Origin: Dysgonamonadaceae bacterium
Lineage (GTDB): Bacteria > Bacteroidota > Bacteroidia > Bacteroidales > Azobacteroidaceae
DNA length: 13,745 bases
Assembly: GCA_031284225.1 (NCBI GenBank)
Contig: JAITAH010000043.1
Location: 1-13,745, forward strand
Direction of reading: 5' to 3'
Positions 7,201 through 13,745 of the stretch are shown here, piece after piece. Within the stretch, counting starts at the first letter, position 1. Each line of letters starts with the position of its first letter. The notes beneath the pieces are model-generated. The model saw nothing but the letters and a program-made list of their open reading frames with translations, was not told the origin of the DNA and did no database searches. The position numbers and the translations under genes are program-made.

Positions 7201-9375
7201 CGTAACATTACCCCACGACGATCCGATCAATCCGCCGGCGCCGTCTCCAGTTGAAACAATAGTGCCGGCTGCGTATGAATTTTCAATGGTCACGGTTGCC
7301 CAATTCACAAGTCCTATCATTGCTCCGACTGATTTGGATCCTTCCGCGTTGCCAAAAACCGCGCAGTTTTCGATCAATAAACGATTGGTTGTTTCGGAGT
7401 TGGTAATGCGACCGATTAAAATACCTACATTTTCACCCCCTTTCACCGATTTTTCCTCGGCTGTTTTGATTCCCAAATTTTTGACTTGGACTTCTCCTGC
7501 AACATTTCCGAACAAACCGGCATTATTGGTGGTTCTATCTACCCAAAGACCGGTAATAAAATGATTATTCCCATCCAATGTACCCGTAAAATTGTCAATT
7601 GGCGTCCATCCTTCGGCAGGCGAATTAGCGTCAATCCAATCAGTCAAGTCAATATCGGCTGTCAGTTTGTAGTTTCCGTCCGGATTGTTGCGAATATTGT
7701 TTAAATCGGCGGCGCTTTTTATAACGGTAGCGCCGGTTGAGATGATCTGTACATTTTCCAGATAATTATTGCGGTTTTTAATGTTCATCTGGTCCAAGGT
7801 GGTCGCAGGTGTGGTTTGACCGGGCATGTAAATATTTTCGAATGTGATGTTTTTGGCCTTGGTATTGGCGTTGAGTCCTTTTAAAACCGAAGTGACTGTT
7901 CCGGCATTGCGCACATTAATATTCCTTACGGTAACTCCATCAATATAACCGCCGTCTGAATTATCGCTGAAATCAAGTTCGAACCACCGTTGCATGTATT
8001 CGCTGCCCGAGCGCGCCCAATATCCTTCAATATCAATATTGTCGAACACGACATTGGTTACGTTTTTGGGTTTGTATTTGTGGTTAACCGCCAAGGCGCG
8101 CATACATTTGTAAACCGTCGAATTTTTGAAAACGATATTGCTTTGATGCTGGTAAACGCCGAAACCTACTTTGAAGGCGGCGCAACGGCTCCAAGCCACG
8201 CAATCGTCAAAAACGACGTCGTTCAGTTCCTCGGCAGGTCCTGTCCAGTTGACGGTCAGTTCGCCGGCCCAATTATCCCATGTTTTGGTAGAATAAGTGT
8301 CGTCTTCGCTGATGGCAATCGAATGTTTTACCAGCACCCGCTGCGATTCATTGATGTCGATCGCATCATCTTCGTGATTGGCATTGTTTTCGTTGAAAAA
8401 TTTCACGTTCAGGAAATTTACGTCATTGGAGCGCGTAACCGTTACGCCCCATAAACCGCTGTCGCGAAACGTAATGCCATCAACCGTAAAGTTTTCGGTA
8501 TTCATTGGCATCAATTGCGCCAGCAGCATCTTGTCTTTCCGGGCGGCGTCGCCGTTGGCGTCGATCGTTCCCCTTCCGTATATCTTTATATTAGTCGTCT
8601 GTTCGACCGGCAGGCTCCTGTTTGTTCCCGCAGGAACAGGTATGGGACCATCGGTGTAAATCAGCCACGAGCCGGGATAATTACTGATGGACGATTTATA
8701 ATAGAGTGTTTGATAATCGGCAGCTCTGCCTGTTCCGCGAATGACGGCTCCGGGTGCAAGATAAAGATGAACATTACTTTTGAGGATGATACTTTTGGTG
8801 TAATACACCCCGGACGGAACATATACAATTCCTCCACCAGCGGCATTGGCATTGTCTATCGCCTGTTGAAAAAGCGCGGCGTTTTGTGTCGCTGTATAAA
8901 CTGAATTTTCTCCCAACGGATCTGCGCCATAGTCGTTTACCACATTATATATACCTTCTCCCGAAGAAGCAGGGACATCGGTTTCCCATTCGTCGGCGGC
9001 AATAACGAGTTCGGGCAGACTGTTAATCTTTATAATAAGGTATCGTGAACGATCGAGTTCAAAAGTCAGTGTTTTTCCGTTTTTTGTTCCCTGAATATTG
9101 TAAGCCGGAGAACTGATACTGAATGTCTGAATATCCTGTTTTGCGGTTATCGTAATAGTTGTTTGTCCTTCAAACGAATAGTGAGCGTATTCATAAATGT
9201 TCCATGTTTTGGATACGGGAACTTTGATTCCCGAAACCGAAACTTGAAAATTGTCCGATTCGGTATAACAAAACGGCAAGGAATATGAAGCTACTTTGGC
9301 ACCGGAAGCGTTGAACGAAACGGCAAAGAAAAATGACAAAACGGCAAAGCGATAAACTAATTTTGTTGTTTTCAT
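4276..9375 (-). CDS. Large secreted GH28-like beta-helix protein with three GLUG units and T9SS tail
   Basis: The protein has 1699 residues. Residues 1-26 are a signal peptide. Residues 27-136 look like a beta-sandwich of the kind placed before such beta-helices. Residues 141-545 form a right-handed beta-helix of the pectate-lyase/GH28-like type: the typical start VVNDYGADPLG...GGIVYVPSGVYYTKSIILKSN, then GRGTIDANG (268-275) and two acidic pairs at Asp336-Asp337 (HEDDAID) and Asp358-Asp359 (SEDDT). Classical GH28 motifs are altered: HEDD stands where NTD is expected, and there is no clear GHG or RIK, so exact family and substrate are uncertain. GLUG-type units follow at about 552-865, 951-1280 and 1287-1620. 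A small repeat-like beta domain (about 880-947) separates the first two. Residues 1628-1699 are a T9SS type A sorting domain (VYPNPTQGELQIN ... NGIYILQ). A cell-surface polysaccharide-degrading or -binding role is inferred. Confidence 0.85.
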   Translation of the reverse strand: MKTTKLVYRFAVLSFFFAVSFNASGAKVASYSLPFCYTESDNFQVSVSGIKVPVSKTWNIYEYAHYSFEGQTTITITAKQDIQTFSISSPAYNIQGTKNGKTLTFELDRSRYLIIKINSLPELVIAADEWETDVPASSGEGIYNVVNDYGADPLGENSVYTATQNAALFQQAIDNANAAGGGIVYVPSGVYYTKSIILKSNVHLYLAPGAVIRGTGRAADYQTLYYKSSISNYPGSWLIYTDGPIPVPAGTNRSLPVEQTTNIKIYGRGTIDANGDAARKDKMLLAQLMPMNTENFTVDGITFRDSGLWGVTVTRSNDVNFLNVKFFNENNANHEDDAIDINESQRVLVKHSIAISEDDTYSTKTWDNWAGELTVNWTGPAEELNDVVFDDCVAWSRCAAFKVGFGVYQHQSNIVFKNSTVYKCMRALAVNHKYKPKNVTNVVFDNIDIEGYWARSGSEYMQRWFELDFSDNSDGGYIDGVTVRNINVRNAGTVTSVLKGLNANTKAKNITFENIYMPGQTTPATTLDQMNIKNRNNYLENVQIISTGATVIKSAADLNNIRNNPDGNYKLTADIDLTDWIDANSPAEGWTPIDNFTGTLDGNNHFITGLWVDRTTNNAGLFGNVAGEVQVKNLGIKTAEEKSVKGGENVGILIGRITNSETTNRLLIENCAVFGNAEGSKSVGAMIGLVNWATVTIENSYAAGTIVSTGDGAGGLIGSSWGNVTVHIEKSYSINLVKASSANGSAGGLFGSASANNASGINLTITDCYAINPNIDGSTANRILGWTKAGANITLGNNYGYEQTLVKGNTVDGNLTGNNGENTGKAALKKQETYSNWNFPDVWSMNGGDYFLPVLKTLNPSSQPDSCPEHLKGNAKISILPDEKGVIAYLPAQPEIGDDVEITITPQPQYNLSKFYINDIDKTSGVSENKFTLHIENTNYTLKAEYDDYNGSGKGTKDSPYIIYNVEQLNYMRNHLNSCYRLGANIDLQSTLNSTSEGWLPIGTTENPFTGGFDGNRFVISNIWINRENLDNTGFFGSVSGSTVIENLGIIVPEGKSIKGKNCVGGVAGNILQANPDDSVTIRNCYVTAFISGDNFTGGIVGFAESATVAIENCYAGGKVTTAGNASGGLFGSSTGKTKLYIKNSYSLNTVETAGSGVAGGIFGLAEADDASEIFLFISNSKAINPEITGNTVNRIYGFAKQGAHINLVNNAVFSGMLLNGAEAPNLPGETGQSRAELKSQENYPGWDFSRIWQMANRRYPLPVLRSGSLVDYRQTLCPAHMVEPFSGEGNGASEQPYVITTSEQLREIDNNLALHYRLGNNIDLTEWITNNSPVEGWKPLGDEFEAFSGSLDGAGYCISELWIDLSNNDNVGLFACAGGNAVIKNLALKTASSKSVKGKNAVGALIGFAPSGNIGISNSYVDAKIEAIEKNAGGFTGYSKAKFSIENCYVLGSVTVESDRAGGFVGLAENTALNIKNSYATNEIMCSNGSAGGLLGSINGTGSVLKIEKCAAINSKVVGSENYTGRIIGFNAANNTTLSNFALANIRCNSRETVKTQNNKNGLDKPGNEIVTQSTYSNGLDWNFGSIWKMRNDSYPLPILQSINPDNQPKIAPSHLAGFVPLRILQPDANNTLTVYPNPTQGELQINKKTIDAEVLLFDCTGKLVLQTNDTQLNIGNLTNGIYILQSEGQQVKVIKSK
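4516..5517 (-). repeat. GLUG-type repeat unit C
   Basis: Residues about 1287-1620 of the large protein. It opens with FSGEGNG..EQPYVITT, contains HYRLGNNIDLTEW, KSVKGKNAVG and several GG..G turns, and closes with W.FGSIWKM and YPLPIL. It follows unit B after only a few residues and directly precedes the T9SS tail. Confidence 0.75.
5536..6525 (-). repeat. GLUG-type repeat unit B
   Basis: Residues about 951-1280 of the large protein. Landmarks are GSGKGT..SPYIIYN, YRLGANIDL, GFFG, PEGKSIKGKNCVGG, GGLFGSS, GGIFGLAEADDAS, GMLLNGAE, then W.FSRIWQM and YPLPVL. It ends in a Cys-containing LCPAHM motif like the SCPEHL end of unit A. Confidence 0.75.
6781..7722 (-). repeat. GLUG-type repeat unit A
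   Basis: Residues about 552-865 of the large protein, directly after the GH28-like helix. Landmarks are YKLTADIDLTDW, GTLDGNNHFITGLWVD, GLFG, KSVKGGENVG, GGLIGSSWGN, GGLFGSASANNASG and W.F.DVWSM followed by LPVLKTLNP. It lacks the opening GSG..PY strand seen in the other units; that strand may be replaced by the end of the beta-helix. Confidence 0.75.
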
Positions 9376-9407
9376 GAATATGATTTTTTAAAAATTAATA
9401 ATGAAAA

Positions 9408-9465
9408 CAAAATTACAGTTTACATCGCGCCAAACAATGCCTGATTTTGCCAAAATTGAATACAA
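9408..9465 (-). promoter_or_regulatory. Promoter and putative HTCS operator of the large beta-helix/GLUG gene
   Basis: This lies in the 99-bp gap between the HTCS stop and the ATG at 9375. The minus strand has TAATTTTG (9408-9415), a perfect TAnnTTTG -7 element, with ATTG (9435-9438) 19 nt upstream as a weak -33 element. TTTGGC (9449-9454) starts exactly 39 nt before the -7 element. The whole site 9437-9465 matches the shared operator and is identical to the right-edge plus-strand site at 22 of 29 positions. A second TTTGGC (9429-9434) lies 20 bp nearer the promoter. The predicted 5' leader is only about 26 nt. No hairpin terminator for the HTCS gene was found in this gap. Confidence 0.7.
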
Positions 9466-9474
9466 AGGGAAAAA

Positions 9475-12400
9475 TCACAGAGATTTATCCTGCTGTTTAT
9501 TCTGTTGCCGGTATTCTTTCGGGCTTTTCTCGTAACGTTTGGCAAATTCTTTGTGAAAGTGGGAACGATTAATAAAAACGGTTTGATACATAATTTCCTG
9601 AATGGTCAGGTTGGTGGTAACAAGCAATTTTGCCGAATATTGAATGCGGCGGTCTTTGATAAAATCGTTTGGCGGTTGCTGCTTCAAGTCTTTCAGTTTG
9701 CGATAAAAAGTGCGCATACTCATGCCCATCATTTCGGCAAGCGTTTGGGGTGAAAAATAGCTGTCGTCGATATGCTTGTCGATAATATTAATCGCTTGCT
9801 GTAAAAAATTCCGGTCTTCTTTTTGGAGTAATTGACCGCCGGAAAATTCAAAGGCGCTAGCCGAAGAATTGTAATACTGCCCGAGCGTTTTTTTATTTTC
9901 AATCAACCGGCACACGACGCTACGCAAATAATCGGCGTCAAAAGGTTTAGGAATATATGCGTCCGCTCCGGATTCCACTCCCTGAATTTTATCTTCGGTT
10001 GTATTTTTTGCCGAAAGGATGATGAGCGGAATGTGCATGGTATGTTTATTTCCTTTAATTTGTTTGCTTAGTGTAATTCCATCAATTCCGGGCATCATAA
10101 TGTCGGTAATAATTACGGCAGGCGTTTCACATTTCAGGATTTCAAGCCCTTGTTCGCCGTTATTGGCTGTGATAACGCGATATTCTGTCGAAAGTATGTC
10201 GCAAGCCAAAGTAAGTAACTCGCTGTTGTCGTCGATTACTAAAATGCTTTCTTTGTTCGTTTTGCCAGGTTTTGTTTTGTTTGCTTTATCGTTTTTTGCA
10301 TTGCCGTTATCAATAACCGGTTCCATAGCGGCGATTTTAAGTTTTTCTCCGGCTTCCGGTTTCGAGACGTCAAGGGCGGGCAGAGATACGGTAAATTCGG
10401 CATATTCATTGATTACACTGTTTACCGTGATAGCGCCTTCCAATAATTCGGTCATCGTTTGGCAAATAGCAAGGCCTAATCCGTTGCGCGAGGATAAACC
10501 TTTGATTGAATTTTCCTTGATGTTGTCCAATACAGTGTAACGGTTGAAAATGAGAGGAATATCTTCTTCCCGAATGCCTTTTCCCGTGTTGTGGACAATA
10601 ATTTGCAGCGCAGGCGTATATTCTGCTTCAATCGTTCGACATTCGATACGAATTTTCCCGCCTTCCGGCGTATATTTGAATGCGTTGGAAATCAGGTTGT
10701 AAATAATTTTCGAGAAGCAACTTTTATCGCTGTTCCATAGAATTTCGGGTGCAATTTCGGTTTCAAAACGAATGTGATTACGTTCGACGAGTTCGGCGAA
10801 CGAATCGGTAATTTCTTTGATTATTCCATTTATATTCAAAGTTGCTATTCTGCGTATCTGATTGCCGGTTTCCATCCGGCGGAAGTCGATAATTTCCTGA
10901 AACAGATTGTTTAACCGTTCAGCATTCGATTTTATCATCGAAGCATATTTTCTTACAAACGAATCGCTTTCCGCGTATTGCAAAATACGGTCGCAGGGTC
11001 CATAAATCAGCGTGAGTGGCGTGGAAATTTCGTGCGTGATGTTAGTAAAGAAACGCAGTTTGCTTTCATACATTTCTTCCTTGTATTTTTCCTGTAACTC
11101 GTGCTGGATTTTTGCTTTCCGCTGTTTGTATTTTGCCCGCACAAACCAATAAATGCCGTAAATCAACGCGATAACCAGCAAAAAATATATGATTTTTGCA
11201 TATACAGTCAGGTACCAGGGAGATAAAATCACGATGTCGATGTTTTGAATCAGGTTTCCGGTATTTCCGGTAGCGTCGTCGTATTTTACAAGCAACTTGT
11301 ATTTTCCGGGAGGGATGTTGGTAAACTGCGCTTCGTTTTGCTGCGTGTTCATCCATGCATCGCTGAAGTTTTCGAGTTTGTAGGAATAGCGGCTGTTTTC
11401 TCCGTTCACAAAGTCGATAGCAACAAATGATACGGTAAAGAAATTCTGCCTGTAATTGAGTTCAAGAAAAGTTTTTCCTTTTTTTGTTTTTTCAAGTTCG
11501 CGTAAATTGTATTCCTGATTGAAAATTTTCAGTTTTGTAAAATATATTTGCGGAATGTAATTGTTTGGTTCTTTTTTGCCGGGTTTAATCCATGTAAGTC
11601 CGTCCACGCCACCAAAAAAACAAGTTTTGTTCAAGGCGTCCTTAAAATAAGCATTATCGCTGTATTCAATGATTTTCAGTCCCGTTTTTTGATTGAAACT
11701 GCGAAAACTTTCCTTTACGGGGTCAAACAGTACAATACCGTTATTACTGCTTAGCCACAGTTCATTATCATGGTTTTCGAGAATGCCGTGAATCATATTG
11801 TTGGGCAGTCCGTCCTGTTCGTTATAAATTTTGTAAACAAACGTGTTATCCGGGTAATAAGTAAATTTGAGCAATCCGTAATTACTGCCGAGCCAAAAGG
11901 TTTCTTCGGCGTCGCGATAGATGCACAAAACAGAAACAAGCCGATTGTTTGTAGTGGCGAACGGAAAAATCCGGTAATTACCGCTTTGGGTATTGTAGCG
12001 CACCAAACCGTTGCCACGCATACCTACCCAGAGAATGGAGTCGTTCTCGGCATAAAGTGCATAAATCTGGTTGTATAATTGCTGATTATTTTCGTAACCG
12101 AAAAGTTGGGTTTTCGCTTTTGTCACCAGATTTATGTTTTCGGCGAGCGTATATTTCAACAGTGTGTAGCCCGAACCAACCCACAGTGTAGTATCGTTTT
12201 GCTGAAGCAGGGCGTGAACCGATACGGATCCGATGCCGGTATTGTTGGCGAGTGAATGAATTTTGTGATCGTTATATGAATAATAGTTGATTTCATTACC
12301 TTCGGAAGCAATCCATAAAATATCCCTTTTCGAAGTGGGAGCGATGACAAATATTTCATTGCTGCTTAATCCGTTGGAAGTGGAAAAATGCCGGATATCG

Positions 12401-13533
12401 GCACTTGAAAAATCATCTGTTGTGTCGTAATTTCCAATTTTAATGACTCCGTTGCCCTTGGTACCAAGCCAAAGATTGTTTTCCTTATCGGTATAAATAG
12501 CACGGACAGGACAGTATTGTTTAATGTCCGGCAACTGGTCAAGACTCAGAGCATTAAATGTATATTCGTCTTTTATCCAAGTATATACGCCTTGACCGTC
12601 TGTGGCAATCCAAACAATGTTTTGCTCTTTATCTTTCCATAGTGCAAACACTCCGCAGTTGACACTGATTTTTTCCGCTGCATAGTGGTTCTTTGCCTGC
12701 AAACAGTACAATCCGTTGGTTTTAAATGCTATAAGAAAATCGTCATTATCGAAAATCAGCGACGAAACCGTTCCGTTTTCATCCAGCAAGCGGGCAATGT
12801 TCGTAATTCTGGTTTTTCCTTTTCCGGAAAACCGGTATAAATCGCCCTGTTCATCAATAATCAGCGCTTTTTGGTTGTCGTAGAACAGATAATTAATTTT
12901 GCAAGGATGATAAAAATTTTCGTGCCGTTCTATTTTCGGATTATCACTGTCAATACCCTTGACTGTATAGTTTTGTAAAAATCCTCTGTACAAGATGCGT
13001 ACCGTATCCTGCTCGTCGATACAAAATCCTTTGATCCATTTACTTGTAATGTTTTCGGCAACAGGTAAATGGATGAAACTGTCGGCTTGCTGCCGGTAAA
13101 TGGAAAGCATCCCTGGTTTGCCAAGGATAAAAAGCCTGTTGTACCGGTCTTTGGCAAAAAGAGCGTTTTCGTTAAATTCCTGAAAATATTTTTCAACTGA
13201 CCGGGTTTTAAGCGAAAATTTATTCAAGGCGTTTTTTGTGCTGATCCATAGATAATTATTATCTATTCCGATAATATTTCGGATAATATTATCCGACAAA
13301 CCGTTCTCATTATTTATATTCGGTTTGAAAATTTCAATATTCCTTCCGTCATACCGGTTTAGTCCATCGAAAGTACCTAACCACATAAAACGCTGTTCGT
13401 CTTGCCAGATACTGTAAACCGAACTGCATGACAGCCCCTCCATACTGCTTATTTTCCGAAGATTATATGGAAAAATAAAAATGGTTTGGAGTAAAAGAGA
13501 TAAAGTCAATATAAACTTAGCAAAGCGCCTCAT
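9475..13533 (-). CDS. Hybrid two-component sensor/response regulator (HTCS) with AraC-type DNA-binding domain
   Basis: The protein has 1352 residues, a normal length for HTCS proteins. An N-terminal signal/anchor (1-23) precedes a periplasmic sensor (about 30-680) made of many Reg_prop blades with the LWLGT..GL pattern, compatible with two seven-bladed propellers. A Y_Y_Y domain (about 700-770) follows, then one membrane helix (about 775-798). In the cytoplasm are HisKA with His834 (NITHEISTPLTLI), HATPase_c with N-box N946-N950 and NTGKGI at 982-987, a receiver domain (1097-1210) with Asp1101-Asp1102, phospho-acceptor Asp1144, Ser1174 and Lys1196, and an AraC HTH domain (helix-turn-helices about 1261-1280 and 1310-1334). 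The G1 box has Asn where Asp is usual. Proteins of this kind sense oligosaccharides directly and activate neighbouring polysaccharide-utilisation genes; the ligand here is unknown. The start is supported by the signal sequence and a nearby promoter. Confidence 0.95.
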   Translation of the reverse strand: MRRFAKFILTLSLLLQTIFIFPYNLRKISSMEGLSCSSVYSIWQDEQRFMWLGTFDGLNRYDGRNIEIFKPNINNENGLSDNIIRNIIGIDNNYLWISTKNALNKFSLKTRSVEKYFQEFNENALFAKDRYNRLFILGKPGMLSIYRQQADSFIHLPVAENITSKWIKGFCIDEQDTVRILYRGFLQNYTVKGIDSDNPKIERHENFYHPCKINYLFYDNQKALIIDEQGDLYRFSGKGKTRITNIARLLDENGTVSSLIFDNDDFLIAFKTNGLYCLQAKNHYAAEKISVNCGVFALWKDKEQNIVWIATDGQGVYTWIKDEYTFNALSLDQLPDIKQYCPVRAIYTDKENNLWLGTKGNGVIKIGNYDTTDDFSSADIRHFSTSNGLSSNEIFVIAPTSKRDILWIASEGNEINYYSYNDHKIHSLANNTGIGSVSVHALLQQNDTTLWVGSGYTLLKYTLAENINLVTKAKTQLFGYENNQQLYNQIYALYAENDSILWVGMRGNGLVRYNTQSGNYRIFPFATTNNRLVSVLCIYRDAEETFWLGSNYGLLKFTYYPDNTFVYKIYNEQDGLPNNMIHGILENHDNELWLSSNNGIVLFDPVKESFRSFNQKTGLKIIEYSDNAYFKDALNKTCFFGGVDGLTWIKPGKKEPNNYIPQIYFTKLKIFNQEYNLRELEKTKKGKTFLELNYRQNFFTVSFVAIDFVNGENSRYSYKLENFSDAWMNTQQNEAQFTNIPPGKYKLLVKYDDATGNTGNLIQNIDIVILSPWYLTVYAKIIYFLLVIALIYGIYWFVRAKYKQRKAKIQHELQEKYKEEMYESKLRFFTNITHEISTPLTLIYGPCDRILQYAESDSFVRKYASMIKSNAERLNNLFQEIIDFRRMETGNQIRRIATLNINGIIKEITDSFAELVERNHIRFETEIAPEILWNSDKSCFSKIIYNLISNAFKYTPEGGKIRIECRTIEAEYTPALQIIVHNTGKGIREEDIPLIFNRYTVLDNIKENSIKGLSSRNGLGLAICQTMTELLEGAITVNSVINEYAEFTVSLPALDVSKPEAGEKLKIAAMEPVIDNGNAKNDKANKTKPGKTNKESILVIDDNSELLTLACDILSTEYRVITANNGEQGLEILKCETPAVIITDIMMPGIDGITLSKQIKGNKHTMHIPLIILSAKNTTEDKIQGVESGADAYIPKPFDADYLRSVVCRLIENKKTLGQYYNSSASAFEFSGGQLLQKEDRNFLQQAINIIDKHIDDSYFSPQTLAEMMGMSMRTFYRKLKDLKQQPPNDFIKDRRIQYSAKLLVTTNLTIQEIMYQTVFINRSHFHKEFAKRYEKSPKEYRQQNKQQDKSL

Positions 13534-13571
13534 GGTACTGATTTGAATTTAGTTGTCACTTTTATTTGCAA

Positions 13572-13579
13572 CAAAGATA
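13572..13579 (-). promoter_or_regulatory. Likely -7 promoter element of the HTCS gene
   Basis: TATCTTTG on the minus strand matches the Bacteroides -7 consensus TAnnTTTG exactly and lies 38 nt before the ATG. A clear -33 TTTG is not seen at the expected 19-21 nt. Confidence 0.55.
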
Positions 13580-13621
13580 CAAAAATGATTTGTTTGGCGG
13601 CTTCCTTTATCCAAGTTTAAC

Positions 13622-13650
13622 GTACCCATTTGCGCCAAAATTGTATTTTC
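13622..13650 (-). promoter_or_regulatory. Degenerate HTCS operator upstream of its own gene
   Basis: On the minus strand this reads AATTTTGGCGCAAATGGGTAC in its core (13622-13642). It keeps AWW-TTTGGC and has GGTAC where the strong sites have GGCAY, but lacks the upstream TTG. TTTGGC starts 60 nt before the HTCS -7 element, 21 bp more than in the strong sites, so it stays on the same face of the helix. It also shares the 10-mer CAATTTTGGC with the site before the large gene. Autoregulation is inference. Confidence 0.4.
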
Positions 13651-13666
13651 CCTGTTTATACTTTTC

Positions 13667-13724
13667 TTGTGTCCATATTTGGCAAAAAAGGGCATCATTT
13701 TCTTTCATGGTTTTCATACTTTTG
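13667..13724 (+). promoter_or_regulatory. Outward-facing promoter and putative HTCS operator for a gene beyond the right edge
   Basis: The plus strand has an operator copy (13667-13695: TTG, AWA, TTTGGC, AAA, GGCAT) with TTTGGC at 13678-13683. A TAnnTTTG element, TACTTTTG (13717-13724), begins exactly 39 nt downstream of the first T of TTTGGC. This matches the two minus-strand promoters in spacing and orientation. No coding start is seen in the last 20 bases, so the target gene lies outside the window. In such loci a susC/susD pair would be a natural guess. The rest of the 212-bp right-edge region holds the HTCS promoter and its weak operator. Confidence 0.6.
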
Positions 13725-13745
13725 CTTACCAATTTTTTATTTATT

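Noticed and set aside
4516..7722. Tandem DNA repeat or CRISPR-like array
   Set aside because: The repetition is at protein level with units of about 320 residues and diverged nucleotides; there are no short regular repeats with spacers.
7990..8454. 154-residue plus-strand open frame opposite the beta-helix domain, and similar frames opposite the other genes
   Set aside because: They are antisense shadows of strongly supported minus-strand genes, with no recognisable domain.
13593..13598. Additional TTTGGC near the HTCS promoter
   Set aside because: It lacks the second GGC 10 bp on and the flanking bases, so a chance occurrence of a 6-mer is the simpler reading.

Overview
The window looks like part of a carbohydrate-utilisation locus of a Bacteroidota bacterium, probably of the order Bacteroidales. 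The evidence is a hybrid two-component sensor/regulator typical of that phylum, two proteins with type IX secretion (T9SS) C-terminal sorting domains, Bacteroides-type promoter elements (TAnnTTTG) and no purine-rich ribosome binding sites. I cannot name the genus from sequence alone.

Layout: all four genes are on the minus strand, so transcription runs from right to left. From the right edge these are: a 1352-residue hybrid two-component regulator (HTCS, 9475-13533); a 1699-residue secreted protein with a GH28-like beta-helix, three large GLUG-type repeat units and a T9SS tail (4276-9375); a 452-residue secreted protein with one GLUG-type unit and a T9SS tail (2763-4121); and a glycoside hydrolase family 2 enzyme that starts at 2528 and runs off the left edge. 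The gaps are short: 234, 154 and 99 bp, plus 212 bp at the right edge. No rRNA, tRNA, CRISPR array, transposase or integrase was seen.

Regulation: the strongest non-coding signal is a shared site that I read as the operator of the HTCS. Three copies (4203-4231 minus, 9437-9465 minus, 13667-13695 plus) fit TTG, 5 nt, AWW, TTTGGC, RRA, 4 nt, GGCAY. In each copy the TTTGGC starts exactly 39 nt before a TAnnTTTG promoter element. The two GGC cores lie 10 bp apart, which suits an AraC-type domain reading two successive major grooves. The third copy points out of the right edge and predicts a co-regulated plus-strand gene there. A degenerate fourth copy lies upstream of the HTCS gene, 21 bp farther from its promoter.

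How the genes may work together (inference): the HTCS would sense an oligosaccharide in the periplasm and activate the promoters of the two GLUG proteins and of the divergent unseen gene. The beta-helix protein would attack or bind the polysaccharide at the cell surface, the small GLUG protein would act as a binding or scaffold protein, and the GH2 enzyme would cut released oligosaccharides. The GH2 leader holds a strong inverted repeat and a possible pseudoknot, with no promoter of the usual type visible, so it is probably co-transcribed with the GLUG gene.
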